64,000 nt of DNA from Pseudooceanicola sp. (GTDB lineage: Bacteria; Pseudomonadota; Alphaproteobacteria; Rhodobacterales; Rhodobacteraceae), in NCBI RefSeq assembly GCF_029213205.1, contig NZ_JARGNH010000001.1:186001-250000 (forward strand). Direction: 5' to 3'. Below are positions 32,581-40,663 of the stretch, piece by piece; the stretch's first letter is position 1; each line of letters opens with the position of its first letter. The notes beneath the pieces were generated by a model that was not told the origin of the DNA, made no database searches, and worked only from the letters and a program-made list of their open reading frames with translations. The position numbers and the translations under genes are program-made.

Positions 32581-34041
32581 ATGAGCAAGGTTATCAAGGG
32601 CGGCACGATTGTCACTGCTGACCGGCAGTTCGAGGGCGATATCCGGATCGAGGGCGAGGTGATCGCCGAGATCGGGACTGGCCTGACCGGCGACGAGGTT
32701 GTCGATGCGGAAGGCGCCTATGTGATCCCCGGCGGCATTGACCCGCATACCCATCTTGAGATGCCGTTCATGGGGACGACGGCGGCGGAGACCTTTGAGA
32801 CCGGCACCTGGGCGGCGGCGGTGGGTGGCACCACGATGCTGGTGGATTTCTGTCTGCCGGGTGCGGATGGGTCGATCAAGAACGCGATTGCCGAATGGCA
32901 CCGCAAATCGGCGCCGCAGATTTGTACGGACATCGGCTATCACATGGCGATCACCGGCTGGAACGAGAACGTCTTTGACGAGATGAAGGACGCGGTTGAC
33001 GCGGGCGTGAACAGCTTCAAGCATTTCATGGCCTACAAGGGCGCGCTGATGGTCGAGGATGACGAGATGTTCGCGTCATTTTCGCGCTGTCGCGAGTTGG
33101 GCGCGCTGCCGATGGTGCATGCCGAGAACGGCGATCTGGTTGATGCCCTGCAAAAGCAGTTTCTGGCCGAGGGCAAGACCGGGCCGGAATGGCACGCGCG
33201 CTCGCGCCCGCCGGAATTCGAGGGCGAGGCGGCCAATCGGGCGATCACCATCGCCGATGCCGCCGGCACGCCGCTTTATATCGTGCACGTCTCCTGCGAG
33301 CAGTCGCATGAGGCGATCCGCCGGGCCCGGCAAAAGGGGATGCGGGTGTATGGCGAGCCGCTGGCGCAATTCCTGACGCTCGATGACAGTGAATATCTGT
33401 CCAAGGATTGGCTGCATTCGGCGCAGCGGGTGATGTCGCCGCCGTTCCGGGGCAAGGAACATCAGGACGGGCTCTGGGCCGGGCTGCAAGCGGGATCCTT
33501 GCAGGTGGTGGCGACCGATCATGCGGCGTTTTCCTCGGAGCAGAAGAAGCTCGGGCTGCAGGATTTCACCCAGATTCCCAATGGCAGCAACGGCGTGGAA
33601 GAGCGGCTTGCGGTGCTCTGGACCCACGGGGTGGAGACCGGGCGGCTGACGCCGGAGGAATTTGTCGCCGTCACCTCGACCAATATCGCCAAGATATTGA
33701 ATATCTATCCGAAAAAGGGCGCGCTGGTGCCGGGTGCCGATGCCGATATCGTGGTTTGGGATCCGAAAATCTCCAAAACCATCAGCGCCAGCAATCATCA
33801 TTCGATCCTGGATTACAACGTGTTCGAGGGTATGCAGGTCAGCGCCCAGGCGCGTTACACGATCAGCCGGGGTGAGGTGATCTGGGCCTGGGGCCAGAAC
33901 AGCCAGCCGCAACCGGGGCGTGGGCGTTTCGTGCCGCGACCGGCGTTTGCAAGTGCTGCCAAGGCCTTGAGCAAATGGAAGGCGCTGAACTCGCCCCGGT
34001 CGGTGCAGCGGGATCCGATGAACATTCCGGCGGGGATCTGA
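32581..34041 (+). CDS. hydA: Dihydropyrimidinase (D-hydantoinase)
   Basis: A 486-residue cyclic amidohydrolase; opens dihydrouracil/dihydrothymine to N-carbamoyl-beta-amino acids. Start ATG 32581 with GAAGGAG upstream. Metal centre: PGGIDPHTHLEMPFMGT (two His), the lysine expected to be carboxylated in SFKHFMAYKGAL, LPMVHAENGDLV (His), YIVHVSCEQSHEAIR (His) and VATDHAAFSSEQK (Asp). Length is typical of bacterial dihydropyrimidinases. Followed after 5 bases by the ABC ATPase gene. Confidence 0.94.
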   Translation: MSKVIKGGTIVTADRQFEGDIRIEGEVIAEIGTGLTGDEVVDAEGAYVIPGGIDPHTHLEMPFMGTTAAETFETGTWAAAVGGTTMLVDFCLPGADGSIKNAIAEWHRKSAPQICTDIGYHMAITGWNENVFDEMKDAVDAGVNSFKHFMAYKGALMVEDDEMFASFSRCRELGALPMVHAENGDLVDALQKQFLAEGKTGPEWHARSRPPEFEGEAANRAITIADAAGTPLYIVHVSCEQSHEAIRRARQKGMRVYGEPLAQFLTLDDSEYLSKDWLHSAQRVMSPPFRGKEHQDGLWAGLQAGSLQVVATDHAAFSSEQKKLGLQDFTQIPNGSNGVEERLAVLWTHGVETGRLTPEEFVAVTSTNIAKILNIYPKKGALVPGADADIVVWDPKISKTISASNHHSILDYNVFEGMQVSAQARYTISRGEVIWAWGQNSQPQPGRGRFVPRPAFASAAKALSKWKALNSPRSVQRDPMNIPAGI

Positions 34042-34046
34042 ACTTC

Positions 34047-34829
34047 GTGCCACAAACCCCAGTCATCGAAGCGAAAAACCTGGATCTGACATTTCAGACC
34101 AATGACGGGCCGGTGCAGGCCTTGTCCGACATCAGCCTTGAAATTCGAGCCGGAGAATTTGTCAGCTTCATCGGCCCGTCAGGCTGTGGCAAGACGACGT
34201 TCCTGCGCTGTGTTGCGGCTTTGGAAACACCAACCGGCGGCAGCCTCAGCGTCAACGGCATGACGCCAGAGGCGGCGCGCCAGGCGCGGGCCTATGGGTA
34301 TGTGTTTCAGGCGGCAGGGCTTTACCCCTGGCGCACCATTGCCGGGAATATCCGGCTGCCATTGGAGATCATGGGGTTTTCCAAGGCCGAACAGTTGAGC
34401 CGTGTCGACAAGGTGCTGGATCTTGTCGATCTGACCGGGTTTGGCGGCAAGTATCCCTGGCAATTGTCGGGCGGCATGCAGCAGCGGGCCAGTATCGCCC
34501 GGGCGCTGAGCTTTGACGCCGATATCCTGTTGATGGACGAACCCTTTGGCGCGCTGGACGAGATCGTGCGCGACCATCTGAACGAAGAATTGCTGAAGCT
34601 CTGGGCGCGGACCGGCAAGACCATCGGCTTTGTTACCCATTCGATTCCGGAGGCGGTGTATCTGTCGAGCAAGATCGTGGTGATGAGCCCGCGTCCCGGG
34701 CGGATCACCGATGTGATCGACAATCCGCTGCCGCGCGAACGCCCCCTGGATATCCGCGACACGCCGGAATTTCTGGCCGTCGCGCATCGGGTGCGCGAAG
34801 GGCTGCGGGCGGGGCATGCCTATGACTAA
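34047..34829 (+). CDS. ABC transporter ATP-binding protein (nitrate/taurine/pyrimidine type)
   Basis: 260 residues from the GTG at 34047, five bases after hydA; an ATG at 33975 lies well inside hydA. Walker A GPSGCGKTTFLR, Q-loop YVFQAAGLYPWRT, signature LSGGMQQRASIARAL, Walker B ILLMDEPFGALDE and H-loop FVTHSIPEAVYLSSK. It belongs to the SsuB/TauB/ThiZ-like ATPases that work with two SsuC-type permeases and an NMT1-type binding protein, all of which follow. Its place in the pyrimidine operon suggests uptake of a pyrimidine or a related ring compound. Confidence 0.92.
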   Translation: MPQTPVIEAKNLDLTFQTNDGPVQALSDISLEIRAGEFVSFIGPSGCGKTTFLRCVAALETPTGGSLSVNGMTPEAARQARAYGYVFQAAGLYPWRTIAGNIRLPLEIMGFSKAEQLSRVDKVLDLVDLTGFGGKYPWQLSGGMQQRASIARALSFDADILLMDEPFGALDEIVRDHLNEELLKLWARTGKTIGFVTHSIPEAVYLSSKIVVMSPRPGRITDVIDNPLPRERPLDIRDTPEFLAVAHRVREGLRAGHAYD

Positions 34830-34995
34830 GGCGGAGACCAATCCCCTGCGCCGCGCGGCGGCTATCCGGAGCGCTTCGGGCGCCCTCCACCCTCCGGATT
34901 CGCCCCGCTGTTGCTGTAGGGTCGCGAGAGCCCCTTTCACCTTTCGCGGTCATCGGCTCTCCAGCCTGTACCGCCCCGACACTCAAACCGGAAAT

Positions 34996-35019
34996 CCTTT
35001 CATCTTTCCTAAAATACTC
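34996..35019 (-). repeat. AT-rich repeat, class C, minus orientation
   Basis: On the minus strand GAGTATTTTAGGAAAGATGA resembles the class A core in layout (GA.TATTTT.GG.AAGATGAA). It faces the + copy at 35053-35073, so the two could pair. Confidence 0.5.
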
Positions 35020-35052
35020 AAAAAACGGCACGGGCTTCGGGCGTCGCAAGGT

Positions 35053-35073
35053 GAGTATTTGGAGAAAGCTGAA
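35053..35073 (+). repeat. AT-rich repeat, class C, plus orientation
   Basis: GAGTATTTGGAGAAAGCTGAA, an imperfect inverted partner of the sequence at 34996-35019, separated by 33 bases, 18 bases before the permease ATG. Confidence 0.45.
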
Positions 35074-35090
35074 TTGGGGCAGGTGGCGTC

Positions 35091-36011
35091 ATGAGGCGGG
35101 TGCTGTTGCCAGTGTTGAGCGTCGTCGCGGTGATCGTGGCGCTGTGGTATCTGGCCTGCGTGCCGATGAACATGCACACGGCGCTGACCGAGGCCGAGCG
35201 GGCCGGGGCGGTGGTGAGCCCGACGGGCGCCAAGGCGCGACGCGACCTGTCGGCGATCGGGCTGGCGCTGAGGAATCCGGCGCAATGGGCCGATACCCTG
35301 ACCCAGGCCAAGCCGCGCTTGCCGGCGCCGCATCAGGTCCTGGTCGAATTGTGGGACACCACGGTGAACAAAAAGATCACCAGCAAGCGCAGCCTGGTGT
35401 TTCATGGCTGGGTCACCTTGTCGGCGACGCTGCTCGGCTTTGCCATTGGCACCCTCGCCGGAATCGTTCTGGCGATCGGCATCGTGCATTCGCGGGCAAT
35501 GGATATGTCGGTGATGCCCTGGGCGATTGCCTCGCAGACCATCCCGATCCTGGCGATTGCGCCGATGATCATCGTGGTGCTGAATTCATTGGGGGTGCAG
35601 GGGCTGATCCCGAAGGCGATCATCTCGGCCTATCTCTCGTTCTTTCCGGTGGTGGTGGGCATGGTCAAGGGGCTGCGCTCGCCTGCGGGAATGCAGCTTG
35701 ACCTGCTCAGCACCTATCACGCCAGCCGGGCGCAGGTGTTCTGGCTGCTGCGGCTGCCAGCCTCGGTGCCCTATCTCTTTGCCTCGCTCAAGGTCGGGAT
35801 CGCCGCCTCGCTGATCGGCGCCATTGTCGGGGAATTGCCGACCGGGGCGGTGCGCGGCTTGGGTGCGCGGCTGTTGTCGGGGAGCTATTATGGCCAGACC
35901 ATCCAGATCTGGTCGGCGCTGTTCGCCACCGCGATCCTGGCGGCGGTTCTGGTGGCGCTGATCGCCGGGGTCGAACGGCTGACGCTGAAACGCATGGGGA
36001 TGAACGGATGA
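35091..36011 (+). CDS. ABC transporter permease 1
   Basis: 306 residues. One N-terminal membrane span (LPVLSVVAVIVALWYLACVP), a periplasmic stretch to about residue 110, then five to six spans of a BPD_transp_1 domain: LSATLLGFAIGTLAGIVLAI, IASQTIPILAIAPMIIVVL, and the ATPase-coupling loop around YHASRAQVFWLLRLPASVPY (EAA-like). Family SsuC/TauC. The start is uncertain because a frame from ATG 34816 (MTKAETNPLRRAA) overlaps the ATPase stop as expected for the original gene start but runs out of frame before 35091. The second permease overlaps its end by 4 bases (ATGA). Confidence 0.88.
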   Translation: MRRVLLPVLSVVAVIVALWYLACVPMNMHTALTEAERAGAVVSPTGAKARRDLSAIGLALRNPAQWADTLTQAKPRLPAPHQVLVELWDTTVNKKITSKRSLVFHGWVTLSATLLGFAIGTLAGIVLAIGIVHSRAMDMSVMPWAIASQTIPILAIAPMIIVVLNSLGVQGLIPKAIISAYLSFFPVVVGMVKGLRSPAGMQLDLLSTYHASRAQVFWLLRLPASVPYLFASLKVGIAASLIGAIVGELPTGAVRGLGARLLSGSYYGQTIQIWSALFATAILAAVLVALIAGVERLTLKRMGMNG

Positions 36012-36853
36012 ACCTGGTTCTTGCCGCGCTCGCCCTCTGGGGCCTGGCCTGGGCGCTGAACGTTCGACTGGCCAATGGACCGGCTTCGGGCTGGGGGCTG
36101 ACACGGCTGGCGGTGCCGGTGATCTTTGGCCTGACGCTGCTGATCATGTGGGAGCTGATCGTGCGCGGGCTGGCGGTGCCGGGGGTGATCCTGCCGCCGC
36201 CGTCGATGATCCTGGCGCGGATCGGGCAGGAGGGGCCGATCCTCTGGGCGGATTTCGTGCAGACCTTCGTCAAGGGGGCGCTGACCGGCTATGTGATCGG
36301 CTGCGCCGCAGCCTGTGTTGCCGCCATCGCGGTCGATCGCAGCGATTTTCTGCGCCGTGGCTTGCTGCCGGTCGGGTCGTTTGTCGCGGCCCTGCCGATC
36401 GTCGGCACCGCGCCGATCCTGGTGATGTGGTATGGTTTTGACTGGCACTCCAAGGCGGCGGTGGTGGTGGTGATGGTGTTCTTTCCGATGCTGGTGAACA
36501 TCGTCGCGGGCCTGAGTGAGACCACCCAGATGCAACGCGACCAGATGCAGACCTGGGCGGCCAGCTATTGGCAGGGGCTGTGGAAGCTGCGCCTGCCTGC
36601 GGCGATGCCGTTTATCTTTAACGGGTTGAAAATTTCATCGACCCTGGCCCTGATCGGGGCCATCGTGGCGGAATTCTTTGGTTCTCCTATTGTCGGCATG
36701 GGATTTCGCATTTCAACATCGGTCGGGCAACTCGCGCTCGACATGGTCTGGGCTGAAATCGTCGTCGCCGCGGTGGCGGGATCGGCGTTTTACGGGTTAG
36801 TGGCGCTGATCGAAAAATGGGTCACATTCTGGCATCCGTCGCAAAGACGGTAA
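36008..36853 (+). CDS. ABC transporter permease 2
   Basis: 281 residues with about six membrane spans and a BPD_transp_1 domain. Seen: PVIFGLTLLIMWELIVRGLA, VPGVILPPPSMILARIG (typical family motif before the second span), VGSFVAALPIVGTAPILVMW and the coupling loop ASYWQGLWKLRLPAAMPFIF. With permease 1 it would form the heterodimeric channel. Start ATG overlaps the preceding stop. 33 bases separate it from the binding-protein gene. Confidence 0.9.
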   Translation: MNLVLAALALWGLAWALNVRLANGPASGWGLTRLAVPVIFGLTLLIMWELIVRGLAVPGVILPPPSMILARIGQEGPILWADFVQTFVKGALTGYVIGCAAACVAAIAVDRSDFLRRGLLPVGSFVAALPIVGTAPILVMWYGFDWHSKAAVVVVMVFFPMLVNIVAGLSETTQMQRDQMQTWAASYWQGLWKLRLPAAMPFIFNGLKISSTLALIGAIVAEFFGSPIVGMGFRISTSVGQLALDMVWAEIVVAAVAGSAFYGLVALIEKWVTFWHPSQRR

Positions 36854-36886
36854 CGCGAAAATAAACATCAACATGGGAGTTATCAA

Positions 36887-37885
36887 ATGAAACGAGTATT
36901 GACCGGGGCCGCGATGGCCCTTGCCCTGGCCGCGGGCCCCGCAGTGGCGGCATCGCACAGCGACAACAGTGTGAAGCTGCAATTGCAATGGGTCACCCAG
37001 GCGCAATTCGCAGGCTATTATGTCGCACTTGAGAAGGGCTTTTATCAGGATGAAGGCATTGAGGTCACCATCCTGCCCGGTGGTCCGGACATCGCGCCGC
37101 CGCAGGTTCTGGCGGGCGGCGGTGCCGATGTGATGCTGAACTGGATGCCTTCGGCGCTTTCGGCGCGCGAAAAGGGCTTGCCGGTGGTGAACATCGCGCA
37201 GCCGTTCAAAACTTCGGGTCTGATGCTGACCTGCTGGAAAGACACCGGAATCACCAGCCCGCAGGATTTCAAGGGCAAGACCATCGGCGTCTGGTTCTTT
37301 GGCAATGAATACCCGTTCCTGAGCTGGATGAGCCAGGAAGGCATTTCCACCGATGGCGGACCGGATGGGGTGACGGTGTTGAAACAGGGCTTTAACGTTG
37401 ATCCGTTGATCCAGCGTCAGGCCGATTGCATTTCGACAATGACCTATAACGAATACGGTCAGGTTCTGGATGCCGGGGTCAGCCCGGATGAATTGATCAC
37501 GTTCAAATACGAAGATCAGGGGGTTGCCACGCTGGAAGACGGGATCTATGCCCTTGAAGAGAATTTGAAAGACACGGCATTCAAAGAAAAGATGGTGAAA
37601 TTTGTGCGCGCTTCGATGAAGGGCTGGAAATACGCTGAAAGCAACCCTGACGAAGCGGCCGAGATTGTTCTGGAATACGATGAAACGGGTGCCCAGACCG
37701 AATCTCACCAAAAACGGATGATGGGCGAAATCGCCAAATTGACGGCTGGATCGAACGGCGCACTGGATCTGGCGGATTACAAGCGCACGGTCGACACTCT
37801 GCTGGCCGGCGGATCTGATCCGGTCATCAGCAAGGAACCTGTCGGAGCCTGGACGCATGAGATCACCGACGCCGCGTTGAAATAA
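36887..37885 (+). CDS. ABC transporter substrate-binding protein (NMT1/THI5-like)
   Basis: 332 residues with a signal peptide (MKRVLTGAAMALALAAGPAVAAS), so periplasmic. The mature part is an NMT1/SsuA-like fold: VKLQLQWVTQAQFAGYYVAL, EKGFYQDEGIEVTILPGG, QVLAGGGADVMLNWMPSALS, FKGKTIGVWFFGNEYPFLSW, LIQRQADCISTMTYNEYGQV. Relatives bind HMP-like pyrimidines, riboflavin precursors or nitrate/sulfonates; with the pyrimidine catabolic genes here, a pyrimidine or dihydropyrimidine ligand is the best guess. Strong GGAG ribosome site. A GC hairpin follows at 37892-37917. Confidence 0.9.
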   Translation: MKRVLTGAAMALALAAGPAVAASHSDNSVKLQLQWVTQAQFAGYYVALEKGFYQDEGIEVTILPGGPDIAPPQVLAGGGADVMLNWMPSALSAREKGLPVVNIAQPFKTSGLMLTCWKDTGITSPQDFKGKTIGVWFFGNEYPFLSWMSQEGISTDGGPDGVTVLKQGFNVDPLIQRQADCISTMTYNEYGQVLDAGVSPDELITFKYEDQGVATLEDGIYALEENLKDTAFKEKMVKFVRASMKGWKYAESNPDEAAEIVLEYDETGAQTESHQKRMMGEIAKLTAGSNGALDLADYKRTVDTLLAGGSDPVISKEPVGAWTHEITDAALK

Positions 37886-37891
37886 ATGCTT

Positions 37892-37917
37892 CGGGGCAGG
37901 GCGTCTGTCCTGCCCCG
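37892..37917 (+). terminator. Hairpin after the binding-protein gene
   Basis: CGGGGCAGG and CCTGCCCCG pair over an 8-base loop, seven bases after the stop. No T-run follows, so it may protect the 3' end or only weakly terminate before the NTF2-like gene. Confidence 0.45.
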
Positions 37918-37973
37918 GACAGTTGAGGGGGAGAGAAACTGCAGGTGAGGGAGAGAGAAATGGCAGGTGACCT

Positions 37974-38354
37974 GTGACATTGAATGAAGTGGTGGACACA
38001 TGGCTGAGCGCCTGGTCCGAGCCGGACGAGGCAACCAGGTTGGAGTTGCTGCGGAAAACGGTGCTGCCCGATATTCGTTATATCAGCCCGACCGGCGATG
38101 TGGTCGGACATGAGGGCGTGAATCAGATGATCGACGCGCTGCACAAGACGATGCGGCTCCAGGTGGTGAAGCGGGTAAGCAAGATCAACCACCACCATGA
38201 TGTGGCCCGCTATCAATGGGAGTTTTCGCTGGAGGACGGCAATCCGTTTCCGGATGGCTATGACGTCGCCGAAATTGACCCGGAAACCGGCAAGCTGGCG
38301 CATGTCACGGTGTTCATGGGCGATCTGATCCCGCTGGCTCAAGAGGCCGGTTAA
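37974..38354 (+). CDS. NTF2-like (SnoaL-type) small protein
   Basis: 126 residues from GTG 37974. The pattern VVDTWLSAWSEPDEATRLEL, VLPDIRYISPTGDVVGHEGV, NQMIDALHKTM, QWEFSLEDG and KLAHVTVFMGDLIPL is that of the cone-shaped NTF2/SnoaL fold, used by isomerases, cyclases and small-ligand binding proteins. No catalytic residues can be assigned. It lies at the end of the pyrimidine operon and may act on a ring-opened or damaged intermediate; this is speculation. Purine-rich GAGGGAGAGAG precedes the start. Confidence 0.7.
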   Translation: MTLNEVVDTWLSAWSEPDEATRLELLRKTVLPDIRYISPTGDVVGHEGVNQMIDALHKTMRLQVVKRVSKINHHHDVARYQWEFSLEDGNPFPDGYDVAEIDPETGKLAHVTVFMGDLIPLAQEAG

Positions 38355-38456
38355 ACGGCGGGCCGGGATCGGAGATTGATCATGATAAGTCCGCTTTTGC
38401 CGCGGAATTGGTAAATTAGATTGGTCTGACAGCAGGCAACGGGTGGCTCCACGGGC

Positions 38457-39215
38457 TTGAAAGACGACCTGGAAAAGGCGGTGCAACCACGCCGGTCTCG
38501 GCCGCAACTCGTGGCCGAGGCGATCAAGGCGTTGGTGGTGGAACGAGGCCTGCGCAAGGGCGATCGCCTGCCCGGCGAGGCCGCGTTGATGGACCGCTTT
38601 GGCATGGCCAAGGGCACCATCCGTTAAGCGATGCGGAGTCTGGATACGCAGGGCCTGGTGGTCAGCCGCACCGGACCTGGCGGCGGCAATTTCGTGCATG
38701 AGGTTTCACGCGAACGGGCCCGGGCGTTGCTGGGCAATTTCTTTTACTTTCGAAATCTGACCCTGGGCGAACTCTACCAGATTCGGCGGCTGCTCGAGCC
38801 GGAGCTGGTCGCTTCGCCGGCCGGCAAGCTGGACCCGGCGCAGCTTGACGCTCTGCTGGCCAGCTGTGACCCGCCCGCGACCTCGGTCGAGGAAGAGTGC
38901 GAACAGCATGTCGCCTTGCTCAAGTTTCACAGCCTGTTGGCGGAGTTTGCCGAAAACGAATTGCTGGGTTTCCTGATCGGATTCATGGCGCAGATCCTGA
39001 CGGATCTGACCGTCAACCGAAAGCTCTACGCGCCGCCCAATGTTGAACTCCGGGCCAAGGGCCGCGCCGATCAGCTGTTGCTGATCGAGGCGCTGCGCGA
39101 GGGCGACGACGAGCGCGCCGGGCTGATCATGGCCGATCACCTGGCCACCGCAGAGGCGCTGATGGCGGGCCAGGAGGCCGAGGTCCTGAAGCAGTTCATG
39201 CGCCCCGGCGATTGA
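38457..39215 (+). pseudogene. GntR/FadR-type regulator interrupted by an in-frame stop
   Basis: From TTG 38457 the frame encodes a full GntR regulator of about 252 residues: winged helix PQLVAEAIKALVVERGLRKG, DRLPGEAALMDRFGMAKGTI, then R, a TAA stop at 38625-38627, and AMRSLDTQGLVVSRTGPGGG; FCD ligand-binding domain follows to 39215. The TAA replaces the codon for the highly conserved Glu of TIREA (a G to T change of GAA would give it). The downstream frame is intact and an ATG follows immediately at 38631, but a protein restarted there lacks most of the DNA-binding domain. Apart from this one change the gene looks undamaged, so the loss is recent or a sequencing error. Its natural targets could be the adjacent TRAP or pyrimidine genes. 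Confidence 0.8.
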
Positions 39216-39340
39216 CCAGACCAGACCCGGTGCAAGACGATTCGCGCGCGGTTCCCGCGTCTTGGGCGACGTTGTTCTATTGATTGGGCGACTGCCCAAA
39301 AAACATGCAGGATAAACTGACAATTTGCCTGTCTTTTCAA

Positions 39341-39356
39341 CGTCGAAATTTCGACG
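39341..39356 (+). promoter_or_regulatory. Perfect 16-base palindrome upstream of the TRAP operon
   Basis: CGTCGAAATTTCGACG, 110 bases before the TRAP binding-protein ATG and in the spacer after the broken GntR gene. Size and symmetry suit a dimeric repressor; which protein binds it is unknown. Confidence 0.4.
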
Positions 39357-39466
39357 GCGCAAATAAAAATGTTTCGCCATGCGGAATTGGCGGCTAGGCT
39401 TTCAGGACTTGCAACGATCTGTGCCAGCGCTTGCGTTAAGGCACGAAATCATCGGGAGGATATTAA

Positions 39467-40549
39467 ATGGATCGTCGTTCCTTTTTGAAGACGTCGGCAC
39501 TGGGTGGTGGCGCGGCCGCTGCGACATCGCTGGCGGCACCGGCTCTGGCTCAGGGCAAGGTCACGCTGACCATGGTCACCACCTGGCCACGCGGCCTGGC
39601 TGGGGTCTGGGATTCGGTTGAACGTTTCGCCAACAACGTGACCGCAATGTCCGACGGCAGCCTGACCATCGAGGCCAAGGCCGCCGGAGAACTGGTGGGC
39701 GCGTTCGAATCCTTCGATGCGGTCACGTCCGGCCAGGCCGATATCTATCACGGCGCCGACTATTATTTCGTCGGCCAGCATCCGGCCTTTGCCTATTTCA
39801 CCGCTGTGCCCTTTGGCATGACCGCCCCTGAAATTATGACTTGGTATTATGCCGGGGATGGCATGAAGCTGCACCATGAGCTGGGCGAAATCTTTGGCCT
39901 GAAATCCTTCCTTGCCGGGCAGACTGCCGCGCAGGGTGGTGGTTGGTTCCGCAAGCCGGTGAATTCGCCGGACGATTTCAAGGGGCTGAAATTCCGCATG
40001 CCCGGCCTTGGCGGCCAGGTGATGGCGAAACTGGGCGCATCGGTTCAGGTGCTTCCGGGCGGCGAGATCTATCAGGCGCTGTCCACCGGTGCCCTGGACG
40101 CCACCGAATGGATCGGCCCCTGGTCCGACGAAAAGCTGGGCCTGCAAGAGGTCTGCGACAACTACTACCCGGCTGGGTTCCACGAACCCGGTGCGGCGCT
40201 TTCGGTGGCCTGCAACCTGGATGTGTTCAACGGGCTGAGCCCGGCGCATCAAAAGATCATCGAGATCGCAGCGGCCGAAGACCATCAGGCCAATTATGCG
40301 CTGTTCATCAGCAACAACGGCCCGGCGCTGCAGCGGTTGAAAAACGGCGGCACGCAGATCCATGCTTTCGCGGATTCGATCTGGGATGCCTTTGGTGCCG
40401 CCTCGAAAGAGGTTCTGGACGGCTTCATGGACGACGAATTGTTCGCCAAGATCCGTGCCTCGGCCGAAGCGTCGATGTCCAGCACCGCTGGTTGGGTGTC
40501 GGTTTCGGATGCCACCTATGCGGCGCAACGCAGCCGTGTGATGGGCTGA
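39467..40549 (+). CDS. TRAP transporter substrate-binding protein (DctP type)
   Basis: 360 residues with a Tat-type signal (MDRRSFLKTSALGGGAA ... APALA), so exported folded to the periplasm. The mature part is a DctP/TakP-like binding protein: VTLTMVTTWPRGLAGVWDSV, SGQADIYHGADYYFVGQHPA, GGWFRKPVNSPDDFKGLKFR, the carboxylate-anchoring Arg in KFRMPGLGGQVM, and GALDATEWIGPWSDEKLGL. The W-x-GPW pattern is typical of the 2-oxo-acid / mannitol-type branch, so a keto acid or similar organic anion is likely. Strong GGGAGG ribosome site. Followed by a terminator-like hairpin before the small permease gene. Confidence 0.92.
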   Translation: MDRRSFLKTSALGGGAAAATSLAAPALAQGKVTLTMVTTWPRGLAGVWDSVERFANNVTAMSDGSLTIEAKAAGELVGAFESFDAVTSGQADIYHGADYYFVGQHPAFAYFTAVPFGMTAPEIMTWYYAGDGMKLHHELGEIFGLKSFLAGQTAAQGGGWFRKPVNSPDDFKGLKFRMPGLGGQVMAKLGASVQVLPGGEIYQALSTGALDATEWIGPWSDEKLGLQEVCDNYYPAGFHEPGAALSVACNLDVFNGLSPAHQKIIEIAAAEDHQANYALFISNNGPALQRLKNGGTQIHAFADSIWDAFGAASKEVLDGFMDDELFAKIRASAEASMSSTAGWVSVSDATYAAQRSRVMG

Positions 40550-40573
40550 TCTGCATCGCAGAACCAACAAACA

Positions 40574-40602
40574 GGCTGCGCGCCTCGGGTGCGCAGCCTT
40601 TT
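40574..40602 (+). terminator. Intra-operon terminator after the TRAP binding protein gene
   Basis: GGCTGCGC-GCCTCGGGT-GCGCAGCC followed by TTTT, 25 bases after the stop. Partial read-through would give more binding protein than membrane subunits, a known stoichiometry device. Confidence 0.75.
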
Positions 40603-40663
40603 GACACTTGCCGTCGATAACTGGCGCAGGCGCCAGGCGGCGACATCCGGGGGGGATTTGCAG

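Noticed and set aside
39270-39300. GGGC/GCCC hairpin followed by A-run as terminator of the GntR gene
   Set aside because: The homopolymer is A on the sense strand, so it does not give a U-tail for that transcript.
39400-39466. Sigma-54 promoter upstream of the TRAP operon
   Set aside because: GG and GC elements occur but with 12 bases between them instead of 10.
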